Assembly (NCBI RefSeq): GCF_001857945.1 | Contig: NZ_CP017770.1 | Location: 930,001 to 994,000 of the forward strand | Source: Paenibacillus crassostreae | Lineage (GTDB): Bacteria; Bacillota; Bacilli; Paenibacillales; Paenibacillaceae | Length of the DNA stretch: 64,000 bases | Direction: 5' to 3' | Shown: positions 34,449 through 43,153 of the stretch, one piece after another | How the letters are laid out: every line of letters starts with the position of its first letter | Position numbering within the stretch: the stretch's first letter is position 1 | Translations under genes and position numbers: made by a program | Notes under the pieces: model-generated | What the model was told of the DNA's origin: nothing | The model's database searches: none | The model's input: only the letters and a program-made list of their open reading frames with translations

Positions 34449-35390
34449 TTAAACTCGATCTGACATTTTGCCTAGCAATCCGGCTACTGCGCCTTTGTAT
34501 TTCTCGTGCAACTCCGGATCAGCGCTTCTGATGACTTCCAGGGCAGACAATAAGTTACTAAAAGTGTCAGTTAACGTTTTAAAATGAGCTTTGAATACTG
34601 CAGTCTCCTCGCCGGTTCCAGAAGCGACCTTTTTGCGAAGATCCTCTAACTCCTTTTGGATGTTATCAGGAATCTTCTCGACAATTTCTTTCACTGGAAC
34701 ATCAATCGGCTTTTTCTTAAGCTCTTCCTCTAACTCTTTAACTCGTTCTCGAGACTCAGCAAGATTAGTTTCGGATCCCAGAAGGGTTACCTGCAATTTC
34801 TCGACAGCCTCCTTATCACCTAAAGCTTTCGCTTCTTCAAGTTCCGCTTCTAATCGTTTGGCCAGATCATTATGAGCATTGCTTACCTTTTCAAGTTCCG
34901 CATAACTATCATCTATTTTCTTTCTTGCAGCACGTTCCTTCTCGGCCTTCGCTTCGCTTTCTTTCAGTTGTCTCTCAAGCTGTTGTTTCTCTTTTATTGC
35001 TTGTTGCAGATCCCTTGTAGACATGTTCTCAACATCGTTATCTGCCACGAATCGTTCTCGATCATCTTCGGAAATACCAAGTAGTGCAACAGCCTGGGTA
35101 TAGGTTAAATTACCAATCGCTTGAGACTTTGCGTTATCACCGAAAAGAGATAGTTGATTGGATCCATACTGCTCAAATATTTTCAAAAGGTTGTTAGCAG
35201 TGGTTGGTGAATAGTCCACCGATTCTTTCAGCCATGCGCCCCACTCCCCATGAGGTACCATAGTCTTAGCTTCAAATAATCGACGACCTATTTCGATACT
35301 GTTATACAGAGCGATCTTACGCGTTTGATCCTTTATGCTATTTATTTCAACTGCTATAGTCTGTGTTGTTCTCGTCGATAGTTGGGTCAT
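34449..35390 (-). CDS. DUF3102 family phage protein with long coiled coil
   Basis: A 313-aa protein. The N-terminal 110 residues match DUF3102 (IEIGRRLFEAKTMVPHGEWGAWLKE, SPTTANNLLKIFEQYG), a phage and plasmid domain of unknown role that resembles partition-related proteins. A long charged coiled coil follows (about 125-240). It overlaps the PcfJ gene by four bases (ATGA), linking the two in translation. Confidence 0.75.
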   Translation of the reverse strand: MTQLSTRTTQTIAVEINSIKDQTRKIALYNSIEIGRRLFEAKTMVPHGEWGAWLKESVDYSPTTANNLLKIFEQYGSNQLSLFGDNAKSQAIGNLTYTQAVALLGISEDDRERFVADNDVENMSTRDLQQAIKEKQQLERQLKESEAKAEKERAARKKIDDSYAELEKVSNAHNDLAKRLEAELEEAKALGDKEAVEKLQVTLLGSETNLAESRERVKELEEELKKKPIDVPVKEIVEKIPDNIQKELEDLRKKVASGTGEETAVFKAHFKTLTDTFSNLLSALEVIRSADPELHEKYKGAVAGLLGKMSDRV

Positions 35391-36931
35391 ACGGCTACCT
35401 CCTGTCGAATACCAGTTACATCAACCCGGCTCCGTTTTTTTGTTAAAAGCTTTTTCTCGACGAAGCGATCAACGAATGTCTTTACCTCTGGAGTCATATT
35501 GCAATTTTTCAATCCTCGGCACTGTTGGATCTTTCCGTTATTAATTTCGATCGTATAGAACGGCTTGTCCGGCTCTTCCACCTTTCGGATGACGAATATA
35601 TCAGTCTTGGCTTCAGCGTATCTCTGAGAGTAACCACCCACACAATGTTGCAGTTCCTTTCCCTCTTGGAATAGTTCCGCATTAGTAGCGATTGGCCGTA
35701 AGGTCAACCCGTTGTACTCGAATCTGTATTTTCCCAAGCTCTTAGCGCGATTCATTATTTTGGTATTAAGAGCCTCATCCTTTTTAAATTTGATTTTGCT
35801 AGATGTTTTCTGGTGAGCCTCATGCAGGTTATTCGGAAATAAATTACTTTCATTTCTAAGGTCAAGTCCAAGCTCTAAGCATTCTCCGATATAATCCTTC
35901 CAGTCTGACAACATTGTCGTGGCACTAAAATGACTTATCTTTTCGCGGTTTACCTGTTTTAAAATATACTTAAAGATCTCTTCGATTGGTGTGTATTGAA
36001 TCAATTCCTTAACTTTATGCAAATTTTCTTTTAATGCGATTGAAGAGATTGAATGTGATTGTTCATAGTTTAGTTTCAGCCCTAGCTTCTTGAATTGTTG
36101 ATAGGCATATAGGGAAAGCAAAACACCTTTGAATGGTTGTTTAACCCATTCCTTAAATTCCGCTTTCGTAAGGCGTAGAACTTTTTCAATGGACTTTCCT
36201 CTCCAGTTGATCGCGCCATACGTGCTTTGTCCGCCTAACTTGGATTCGATCATCGATCCCATCCCTAGCTTTGTTAGATACTCCATACAAGGATATTTAG
36301 CAGCGAGATCAAATACTTTTACTCGGTCATCAAAATCGTAATGTTCCCAAGTGCAGTATTGAAACGGTGTTCCTTGAACCGCTGTTTGAATACTCTCCTT
36401 ACAGTAGTAACTTGGTGTGTTAGACATGGACGTTTTAGCTTCGGAATAGACGCTGTCTCGATTTACCCAACGACTATCACCGCCGTAATAAGAGCGGTTC
36501 ATCATCTTCCCACCTTTACCAGGCTCAAACACGTACGAGGAGATATGTTTTATCACAGTTTCCGTTCTTCGGTAGTCTCCTGTGTAGTCCCTTGTTGCAT
36601 AGAAACCTCTTGCAATAATTGCTTCTGGATTAATAACAGACTTTTCATACCACAGCAGGTACACATTATCTATTAGAGTCTTGCGTCCTCGACCACTGGC
36701 CTTAATATGCGCTGCAGTTCCACAAAGTGGACATCTCTCTATTCCTCCATAGTGCATTCCAGTAGACTCGTGTTCTCGCTTGCAGTGTGTGCAAAAAGAA
36801 TATTGCTTTCTACCCTCTCTTCGTGTAAATAAATACCTACTTTCTATCATTACTTCGTCGTTGATATAGTTGCGTATTTCCTCTCGAACATTAGTAGGGA
36901 AGTGGTCTAGGAATTCAACAGCACTAGGCAT
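35387..36931 (-). CDS. PcfJ-like protein
   Basis: A 514-aa protein matching PcfJ of conjugative plasmid pCF10 and phage relatives. A zinc-ribbon is near the N-terminus (FCTHCKREH, then RCPLCGTAA), and the conserved C-terminal block reads LQHCVGGYSQRY, FVIRKVEEPDKPFYTIEI and QCRGLKNC. Its biochemical function is not established. It lies beside a PcfK-like gene, as in pCF10. Confidence 0.8.
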   Translation of the reverse strand: MPSAVEFLDHFPTNVREEIRNYINDEVMIESRYLFTRREGRKQYSFCTHCKREHESTGMHYGGIERCPLCGTAAHIKASGRGRKTLIDNVYLLWYEKSVINPEAIIARGFYATRDYTGDYRRTETVIKHISSYVFEPGKGGKMMNRSYYGGDSRWVNRDSVYSEAKTSMSNTPSYYCKESIQTAVQGTPFQYCTWEHYDFDDRVKVFDLAAKYPCMEYLTKLGMGSMIESKLGGQSTYGAINWRGKSIEKVLRLTKAEFKEWVKQPFKGVLLSLYAYQQFKKLGLKLNYEQSHSISSIALKENLHKVKELIQYTPIEEIFKYILKQVNREKISHFSATTMLSDWKDYIGECLELGLDLRNESNLFPNNLHEAHQKTSSKIKFKKDEALNTKIMNRAKSLGKYRFEYNGLTLRPIATNAELFQEGKELQHCVGGYSQRYAEAKTDIFVIRKVEEPDKPFYTIEINNGKIQQCRGLKNCNMTPEVKTFVDRFVEKKLLTKKRSRVDVTGIRQEVAV

Positions 36932-36932
36932 A

Positions 36933-37325
36933 TCACAATCCTCCTAGCAGATCATCCAAGTTAACATCGAATGAAACTGTCTTCACTACCTGAGCAGCTT
37001 GTGGAGAAACTAGTACCGGCACCCCTGATGGAGATGCAACAGATGCAATGGATGCTCTTTCTATCCCAAAGTAATTCAAAACAACAGCAAACCCTTCCTG
37101 ATCACTCAACACTGCACAATTCCCAACCTTCTTCTTTTCAGCGACTTTACGCATTTCATCCAAGCTTTTTATGATCGTTTTATCAGTGGCCATAATCTTC
37201 TCGGCATCCTGAGGATTTGAATTGATGTGTTGGAGTAGAAAACTTCCAACCGCTTGAACGTAAGGATTATTACTTGCTGCTATTTCACCATTTAACTTAT
37301 TGATCGCTTCAACTGACATTTCCAT
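36933..37325 (-). CDS. PcfK/AcrIIA9-family protein, candidate Cas9 inhibitor
   Basis: A 130-aa acidic protein. The pattern NPYVQAVGSFLL, then KTIIKSLDEMRKVAEKK and AVLSDQEGFAVVLNYFGIE follows the PcfK-like family, which includes the anti-CRISPR AcrIIA9 that inhibits type II-A Cas9. Adjacency to pcfJ (one base apart) supports the family call. Whether this member inhibits Cas9 is inference. The C-terminal tail (FDVNLDDLLGGL) is a separate acidic helix that occurs after a linker. Confidence 0.65.
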   Translation of the reverse strand: MEMSVEAINKLNGEIAASNNPYVQAVGSFLLQHINSNPQDAEKIMATDKTIIKSLDEMRKVAEKKKVGNCAVLSDQEGFAVVLNYFGIERASIASVASPSGVPVLVSPQAAQVVKTVSFDVNLDDLLGGL

Positions 37326-37332
37326 CCCCCCC

Positions 37333-38082
37333 TTAAACCGTTATTCCGGTTACTTGGATTCCTGCTATATCACATACCGACTTCATTCCCGCTCGGAACG
37401 CTCCTACATTTGCGAACACATCGACCCCACAACCTTTGTAACTGCTGTATACTTCAAGCAATCGTTCCTCGACTGTTAATTCAACTTCATAGCCAATGTA
37501 GAGGGAGCGTATAAGGGTATCCAGTGGTATGTTATTCAAGGCATATGCATCCACCCAATCATCCGGGTAGTCCACATGAGTTCGTACAATGCTCGCTAAT
37601 GATGCCGTACCTTTGACCTCCTCAACCGCTTCTGCTTGAGCCTTTGTTAATGTCGCTTTGCCAATGACGGATTCAGGAGCTTTACTTTCAGCAGGAACAA
37701 CAACCTCTTCAGGTCCTCCCTCTTTCTCCATGCGCGCCTTATACTCAACAATCTCCGCATTCTCAGCTGCTTCACTCTTAATACCCCATACCTTAGTCAA
37801 CCAATAGGATTCAAGACTCAATAATGTAGTGGCTAATTTTTCGGCCGCTTGCGAGCGAGTTAACCCTGAAGCTCGCTCTTTCAAATAATCTTCCTTGCTC
37901 ACTTTAGCCACTGGATACTCCTCCTTCGATCTTCTTCTGAGATTAATAGGTTTGTGGTGTCCCGCTGGAATTGGCTTGCCTACAATTGCGTCGATCTCAT
38001 CTTTCGATAGCGTGTAACACTTGATCTCACCTTGACCCTTTGAGCTCATTTCATTCGATTTTCTCGGGATTGACGTCCCCAT
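37333..38082 (-). CDS. Phage protein of unknown function
   Basis: A 249-aa protein. A putative helix-turn-helix (SGLTRSQAAEKLATTLLSLESYW, about 71-95) and a C-terminal segment (DTLIRSLYIGYEVELTVEERLLEVYSSY) resembling DUF1642-type phage proteins are visible, with an Ala/Glu/Pro-rich linker between. The start overlaps the upstream stop (TAATG) behind GAGGTG. Confidence 0.55.
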   Translation of the reverse strand: MGTSIPRKSNEMSSKGQGEIKCYTLSKDEIDAIVGKPIPAGHHKPINLRRRSKEEYPVAKVSKEDYLKERASGLTRSQAAEKLATTLLSLESYWLTKVWGIKSEAAENAEIVEYKARMEKEGGPEEVVVPAESKAPESVIGKATLTKAQAEAVEEVKGTASLASIVRTHVDYPDDWVDAYALNNIPLDTLIRSLYIGYEVELTVEERLLEVYSSYKGCGVDVFANVGAFRAGMKSVCDIAGIQVTGITV

Positions 38083-38534
38083 TAATCACACCTCGATCCC
38101 TTATTTTTTTGGTCGAGCTTTAATGCTATCGCCATCCTGATCACATCAGTCTTACTGCGTTTCAAGTGCCGAGCTATCTGGGTGCGGGTTCCAAATTTCT
38201 TATAGTTTTTAAGCATCCATGATCGCTCTTTTTTCGACATTATTACCTCTGTCTTAATTGGATCAGGTGGCGGTGGAAGTTCCTTCTTGATCGTTCCGAC
38301 ATCATCCGTTACCTCGTATTGTCCTCGACCCATTTTTATCAGAATTCCTTCTCGACTAAGACCAGATAATATTGCCGACATCGAGGTAGGGATCATTCCT
38401 AGTGAGTGACAAGCTTCTTTCTGAGTGTCGAAAGTGTAATAGGCTTTTAGGATGCGAGCTTCGACTGTTGACACATATCCATCTTCGAGGAGATTGTCTA
38501 TTCTAGATTCAATTTCAGGTGTTAGTTCAGGCAT
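38082..38534 (-). CDS. Putative DNA-binding phage protein
   Basis: A 150-aa basic protein with two helix-turn-helix-like segments: one around residues 20-58 (EARILKAYYTFDTQKEACHSLGM) resembling sigma-70-region-4 or winged-helix motifs, and one at the C-terminus (RTQIARHLKRSKTDVIRMAIAL). A proline-rich linker (PPPPDP) separates them. Unknown function, probably a regulator. Confidence 0.55.
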   Translation of the reverse strand: MPELTPEIESRIDNLLEDGYVSTVEARILKAYYTFDTQKEACHSLGMIPTSMSAILSGLSREGILIKMGRGQYEVTDDVGTIKKELPPPPDPIKTEVIMSKKERSWMLKNYKKFGTRTQIARHLKRSKTDVIRMAIALKLDQKNKGSRCD

Positions 38535-38620
38535 TGATTTGAGCTCCTTTCCCTCAAAATAAGAACTAGCGTTCTGTCACAGGCATGCAGAGGGTCGTCT
38601 CGCTTGTCTTTATGCGAGTG

Positions 38621-39172
38621 CTAGGCTTTATTCAAGATATCGTTTATAACCTCTGTTTGGTAGGTCTGAGTGTCTAGAAGTGGCATGTACTCACGCATGC
38701 GATAAAGGTTGAGAGAGATTCGTGCAATGATATAAGCATCGACCACGTTATGACTCTTGTGAGTGTAATTGAAGAATTGGAGAGCAGATTCTTTCACCGC
38801 TGCCTTCTTCTCTTTGTCCACCAATCTCCTCTTATTCCCTGCCTGTCCAATCCAACCTGTAACCCCGACATACTTCTTCGTCTGCATCGGATTAACAAAA
38901 TTCATGGCAAGTTTTTTTCTAACAATCATTGATCGTAAACCACCGTGGATCATGCCTGTTGTAATGCCTTTTTGCGTACCCATTGCAGGACCTTCTATCA
39001 CGATCTCATCTTCAGCCATGAGTAATTTATAAAGTGCGTCTTGTAACTCTACGTTTTTATGATCTTCATTCTTACTCTTACCCGATAGCTCTACTTCCAC
39101 AAGGACATTTCCATCGATATCTAAGGCGACAAATCCAGTCTTAGTTGCTGGGTCAATTCCTATAAATCTCAT
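38621..39172 (-). CDS. RuvC-like Holliday junction resolvase
   Basis: A 183-aa RNase H-fold nuclease. The acidic residues expected of RuvC-type resolvases are present: Asp7 (GIDPATKTG), Glu at EIVIEGPA and Asp at HNVVDAYIIA near residue 146. Phage resolvases cut recombination and replication branches before packaging. It overlaps the upstream gene by ATGA. Confidence 0.8.
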   Translation of the reverse strand: MRFIGIDPATKTGFVALDIDGNVLVEVELSGKSKNEDHKNVELQDALYKLLMAEDEIVIEGPAMGTQKGITTGMIHGGLRSMIVRKKLAMNFVNPMQTKKYVGVTGWIGQAGNKRRLVDKEKKAAVKESALQFFNYTHKSHNVVDAYIIARISLNLYRMREYMPLLDTQTYQTEVINDILNKA

Positions 39173-39504
39173 GATGTCTTCCTTCCTGGCTCATAACCGC
39201 TTTTCGTCCAGATCGCTAATTTACGATAAGGAAGCCCGTTTTTATGCATTACCCCTAACTTATCGCATATAGCCTGCTTGCTTCTCCCAAACCGCCTTGC
39301 AATATCTCTCAGGAGAAAACCTTTCAAGTAAAGTTCAGAAATGGTTCGCTCTTCCTTGCCATCATATTTCCGAACCGTTTCTGGATACTTTGATTTTCCT
39401 CTCCGTTGCAATTCCCGGAGTGCTTCATATTTAAGTGATAAGTCACAGTACTCGTGAAGTGCGATTTGTAATAGTTCACGCTTGTACGCTCTCTGAAAGT
39501 TCAC
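39169..39504 (-). CDS. Helix-turn-helix phage protein
   Basis: A 111-aa very basic protein with a clear helix-turn-helix (LYLKGFLLRDIARRFGRSKQAICDKL, about 58-83). It may bind DNA in replication or regulation; no specific family is recognised. It is translationally coupled to the resolvase gene. Confidence 0.6.
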   Translation of the reverse strand: MNFQRAYKRELLQIALHEYCDLSLKYEALRELQRRGKSKYPETVRKYDGKEERTISELYLKGFLLRDIARRFGRSKQAICDKLGVMHKNGLPYRKLAIWTKSGYEPGRKTS

Positions 39505-39521
39505 TTGTTGTTACCCTCCTT

Positions 39522-39899
39522 CTAATCATCTAACCATGCCATTAGGTTTGGCTTTGACTTGATCGGCATCTGTTGTGGTTGTTCAGATTCAGGTATTGGT
39601 TCAGGTGGTAACGGTTTTTCTGCAGGTAATTCGGGCTCTACTTGAATCGGATCACCGAGCTCTTGCCACTCCAAGCCGAGTATCTTGTATTGTTCGCGTA
39701 GTCCTGGGAATAGTTGGACCAGTTCTCCACGTCTATAGAAGCGCATTAGATCAGTTGTACGATCGTAAATCCTCATCGTCCTTGTTCGCTCATCATCAGA
39801 CAGCAGCAAGGGGTCATCTAATCTATCCGCCAAATCTAGAATTGCGACCCTAGCCTTTTCGTACTGTTCATCATCTTTAATGACCTTTGCTCCGCTCAT
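39522..39899 (-). CDS. Phage protein of unknown function
   Basis: A 125-aa protein with an acidic N-terminal half and a C-terminal proline- and glutamate-rich segment (about 87-115), probably disordered. It overlaps the end of the DnaB-like helicase gene by 23 bases, so it belongs to the replication module by position only. Confidence 0.55.
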   Translation of the reverse strand: MSGAKVIKDDEQYEKARVAILDLADRLDDPLLLSDDERTRTMRIYDRTTDLMRFYRRGELVQLFPGLREQYKILGLEWQELGDPIQVEPELPAEKPLPPEPIPESEQPQQMPIKSKPNLMAWLDD

Positions 39900-41211
39900 G
39901 TTCTTTCACCTTCTCGCCAATCTCGTATTTTTCATCATCCGTGAAATTGATGAATCGACCAGTCTTAGATTGAAAACCCATCAACACAGTGCCTGTACCT
40001 ACGTTCCGACCTTTAGCAGCGATTAGTTCGACTATGCCCTTCATGACTGAATCAGCATTGTAGTAATCATCGCGGTATAAAAAGATTACGATATCTGCAT
40101 CACTCTCGATGTTCCCTGATTCCCTTAGATCACTCAGCAAAGGGCGCTTGTCTACCCTCTTCTCACATTCACGACCAACTGCCGATATCATGACCACCTT
40201 GACGCCTAGTTCTCTTGCAATGTTCTTGCTGTACTTAGAAATATGGTCCACTCTCGTTTTCCCATCCTTGAACTTTTGTTCTGATGAGACGAATTGTAAA
40301 TAGTCCACATAGATCATTAATTTAGGGTGTTTACGTTTGAGTTTCTTAGTCTGTCTCTTGATGTATTCGATGGTCATGTTGGGCTTGTCATCGATATAAA
40401 TATCTAGGTTAGATATGATTTCAATCGCTTTACTGTAAGAGTCCCAATCATTGTCTGTCATTTGACCGTTAGCAATCTTCTTGTGATCAATGCCTCCAAC
40501 AGTGGCAATCATCCGATCAACAACTTGCATCGTGGACATCTCAAGACTAAACATTGCTACAGCCCAACCATCTTTAGCCGACCTAATCTCATCGTTTATA
40601 ATATATTGGGTCTTACCTACGGATGGTCTAGCAGCTACTATCTCCAGGTCACCAACACTATGACCACCTATCATAGTGTTGAGATCATCGCTTGCTCGTG
40701 CAGCTCCCACGATGCCTTTCAATGTCGCTCTCTTGGATATGATTCGTTCATGACCTTCAAGAAGCACAGACAGTCTAACTGGTCCTTCATTCTCATCCGT
40801 TTTTTCTAGCTCGGTTAGCTCTTCTAATCTTTGCTGTACTTCAGCTGGTTCGAGTTCGCCTTCTTTGGCAAGATCATATATCTTGTTCCGTTCGCGTTGA
40901 ATGTGACCTGTTCTGATCATCCCTTGATAATCCATAAAGTTAGCAGTGGTAGGCGTTGAACTCCTTAATTGCATCAAGTACGTGGTGCCGCCTATCTTCT
41001 CTATGTTTTTTCCCCAACGTGTTACCATGAGGACTGGATCAAATGGATCTTCCTTATCCGAGAACTTCTCATAAGCGAGTTTAAGTGTCTTTAGGATAAG
41101 TGAATGTCGTTCGTCTTCGTGGAACTCATTCGGCTGGTTATAGCAATCATCCAGTAAGGATGGTTTTAACAGGATTGCACCAAGAACCGCTTGTTCAGCT
41201 TCAAGACTCAT
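39877..41211 (-). CDS. Replicative DNA helicase, DnaB family
   Basis: A 444-aa hexameric helicase. The N-terminal domain begins SLEAEQAVLGAILLKPSLLDD; the RecA-like motor has Walker A ARPSVGKTQYIIND (about residue 190), Walker B-like LMIYVDYLQF, and the SDLRESGNIESDADIVIFLYRDDYY block. It corresponds to SPP1 G40P and would unwind phage DNA at the fork. It is preceded by a G39P-type loader and an origin-binding protein, so the module is complete. Confidence 0.92.
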   Translation of the reverse strand: MSLEAEQAVLGAILLKPSLLDDCYNQPNEFHEDERHSLILKTLKLAYEKFSDKEDPFDPVLMVTRWGKNIEKIGGTTYLMQLRSSTPTTANFMDYQGMIRTGHIQRERNKIYDLAKEGELEPAEVQQRLEELTELEKTDENEGPVRLSVLLEGHERIISKRATLKGIVGAARASDDLNTMIGGHSVGDLEIVAARPSVGKTQYIINDEIRSAKDGWAVAMFSLEMSTMQVVDRMIATVGGIDHKKIANGQMTDNDWDSYSKAIEIISNLDIYIDDKPNMTIEYIKRQTKKLKRKHPKLMIYVDYLQFVSSEQKFKDGKTRVDHISKYSKNIARELGVKVVMISAVGRECEKRVDKRPLLSDLRESGNIESDADIVIFLYRDDYYNADSVMKGIVELIAAKGRNVGTGTVLMGFQSKTGRFINFTDDEKYEIGEKVKEHERSKGH

Positions 41212-41575
41212 CGCTGATCACCTTCATTCGTAGCTCTCTAAGTTGCTTCTTGATGTAATCCGGCATAGGTTTTACATCTTCGTTCTCTTGGTACTCTTTG
41301 AGTTCGAACATATGCTGTTCAGTTTCTAAGCGCTGGACCTCGTAGACACTCAAGCTTTGTTTCCTATCGGATCGAATAATATCTGCAGGAGTGGGAGGGA
41401 ACTTGTTAGTTCTAAAATGATCCATGAGATTCTGCTTCGCTTCTATCACATCTGTCTCTCTTAAAATAGCAGTCCATACTTCAATTTTGGAAGAGTCGTT
41501 AACCTCGAAATTCTGGTAAACGTTCGTGATCAGCTTCATGAGTAATATCACGTCGGGCCGTTCCACTGCGCTCAC
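41201..41575 (-). CDS. Helicase loader/inhibitor, G39P family
   Basis: A 124-aa protein matching the SPP1 G39P family, which binds the DnaB-type helicase, keeps it inactive and delivers it to the origin-binding protein. The helical N-terminal pattern (LLMKLITNVYQNFEV, WTAILRETDVIEAKQNLMDHF, KFPPTPADI) fits well. The annotated start is in a 77-base overlap with the upstream gene; a GTG at 41566 with AGGTGA upstream is equally good. Confidence 0.75.
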   Translation of the reverse strand: MSAVERPDVILLMKLITNVYQNFEVNDSSKIEVWTAILRETDVIEAKQNLMDHFRTNKFPPTPADIIRSDRKQSLSVYEVQRLETEQHMFELKEYQENEDVKPMPDYIKKQLRELRMKVISDES

Positions 41576-42446
41576 CTTCCTTTCGCAACTCTTGGTCCAG
41601 AACGGAGTTCGCTCTCTGCGACTTTGTTTGATACCCTGTTTCTTCTTTGGTCACTACACTCAGCTGCTGTTGCAGATACTTAGGAAACTTAGTCGGTCTA
41701 AACAATGTTTCATAATCCAGGTACTTTTCTTGACTGGTACCCATCCATTCCGCGCACTTCACATCAATTACATGGACACAATCTTCTTTTGTGTACCCTT
41801 CATGTAAACGTCCTAGTAAATAGAGGAGAGTGTTCTTGGTTGCTCGAAAGTTCTTTCCTGTTTTTGTATTAAGGTATTCGATTATTTCCTTTGCAACAGG
41901 GGTATGATCTATTGGGATTTCACTAGGCATAGGTTTAAAACATTCTCCTTTCAAACCTTCTTCTTTAATACCTTCTTCTTTCTTTGGTTGCTGTGCTGGT
42001 TGTTCTGCTGGTTGATTGGAAAATTCCTGCTGGTTGCTATCGCCATCAATCCCTTGTGGGTCAAGACTTTCAGGTGGTTGATTTTCATTTTCCTGCTGGT
42101 TGCTGTGTTGGTTGTTCTGCTGGTTGATTAAAGGCACATATTCGAAGGAATAAACCGTAAATCTGTTGTGTCTTTGGGTCTGTTTTATAAACCCTTCATC
42201 AACCAACTTCTTAACCAACGTCTTCAACCTCTGCTCCGATATATCCAACCTTCGACTCCATGCAGGGCGACCAAAGATAAATTCATTTTGATGAATGATT
42301 ACTTCATAACCTTCAATACTCCGAACCTCTGGCTTATCGGAAAATCTAGCAAGGAAGTACATTTCACAGAAGACCATCCAATAATCTTTATCACGTCGAA
42401 GCCAGTGATTTTGTAGTTCTCTTCCTATTTGGATGAACCCACTCAT
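41499..42446 (-). CDS. Phage replication initiator / origin-binding protein
   Basis: A 315-aa protein with an N-terminal winged-helix domain (about 1-105; HQNEFIFGRPAWSRRLDISEQRLKTLVKKL) and the conserved phage replisome-organiser C-terminal domain (about 170-250; EIIEYLNTKTGKNFRATKN, EKYLDYETLFRPTKFPKYL). The two are joined by a Gln/Asn/Pro-rich linker encoded by repeated DNA, a likely origin. It corresponds functionally to SPP1 G38P or lambda O. Confidence 0.82.
   Translation of the reverse strand: MSGFIQIGRELQNHWLRRDKDYWMVFCEMYFLARFSDKPEVRSIEGYEVIIHQNEFIFGRPAWSRRLDISEQRLKTLVKKLVDEGFIKQTQRHNRFTVYSFEYVPLINQQNNQHSNQQENENQPPESLDPQGIDGDSNQQEFSNQPAEQPAQQPKKEEGIKEEGLKGECFKPMPSEIPIDHTPVAKEIIEYLNTKTGKNFRATKNTLLYLLGRLHEGYTKEDCVHVIDVKCAEWMGTSQEKYLDYETLFRPTKFPKYLQQQLSVVTKEETGYQTKSQRANSVLDQELRKEGERSGTARRDITHEADHERLPEFRG
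41986..42129. repeat. Direct repeats inside the replication gene, candidate phage origin
   Basis: Two 32-bp copies, 41986-42017 and 42098-42129, differ at one base (GGTTGCTGTGYTGGTTGTTC...). They start 112 bases apart, so they are read in different frames. A shorter motif TTCCTGCTGGTTGCT also occurs twice (from about 42024 and 42089). Iterons inside the initiator gene mark the origin in lambda and SPP1. Confidence 0.6.
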
Positions 42447-42460
42447 ACCGCCTCACCCGT

Positions 42461-43153
42461 TCAGCTTTTATTATGCTTTTGTACAAAGTCTGAGATTTCA
42501 AAAGCGAAGGAAACAAGTTCTTCGTATTCAACGTCATCAGGGTGCTCATCGTCGAAGCGAGCGCAAATATTCGTGATGCCCTCTGTAAACTGTTCTTCAG
42601 GTGTTTGTTCGACGGTGTAACTGTTAACAATCACAGATGCAAGAGCGAAGTAATTCATACCGAAGTGGTTCTTGATTAATCGAGCAGGTATGTCTAGGTC
42701 ATCGTATTTACATTTAATGATATTGAATAATGCCCAACCCTTGGCGTCGTCGTCATGACCATCACTGACATACAGATCAAGTGCGTCAGCCACTTCTCTC
42801 GGTACTAGTACCTTCTTGCTCTCACGCTCCTGGACCAATTCCTGCTGTATCTGAACAAGTGTTCCAGCATGCTGAGCCAGATCATCAATCGCCTTATCAC
42901 GTTGACGTTGTACCTGGTCGTTGATCTCTCTGAGTTGACTGTATTCAGCTACCGTATACGTCCGTTCTTCTGGGAGGAGAACTGCATAATGATATGGGAT
43001 TATTATGCCGGACATGGGACTCTCTATGATTTGAAATTCAGGATGTTGGTCCATAAATATCCCTTCTCGATTTAACTTTCGAACCTTGAATTCATCCCCA
43101 GTTTTAACCTTCCATGTTCCGTTGCTGTAGTTTTTGATCATCTTGATTTTCAC
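42461..43153 (-). CDS. Phage protein of unknown function
   Basis: A 230-aa protein with an N-terminal beta-rich part (about 1-60), a helical coil (YTVAEYSQLREINDQVQRQRDKAIDD) and an acidic C-terminal half resembling DUF1642-type early phage proteins (KGWALFNIIKCKYDDLDIP). Upstream of the replication initiator in the same operon. Function unknown. Confidence 0.55.
   Translation of the reverse strand: MKIKMIKNYSNGTWKVKTGDEFKVRKLNREGIFMDQHPEFQIIESPMSGIIIPYHYAVLLPEERTYTVAEYSQLREINDQVQRQRDKAIDDLAQHAGTLVQIQQELVQERESKKVLVPREVADALDLYVSDGHDDDAKGWALFNIIKCKYDDLDIPARLIKNHFGMNYFALASVIVNSYTVEQTPEEQFTEGITNICARFDDEHPDDVEYEELVSFAFEISDFVQKHNKS

Noticed and set aside
34591..34875. Open frame of 94 codons on the plus strand
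   Set aside because: It is antisense to the DUF3102/coiled-coil gene, whose reading is supported by domain matches and coupling; no ribosome site.
41904..42131. Leu/Phe-rich frame on the plus strand resembling a membrane protein
   Set aside because: It arises from the Gln/Asn-rich repeats of the replication gene read backwards (CTG and TTG triplets).
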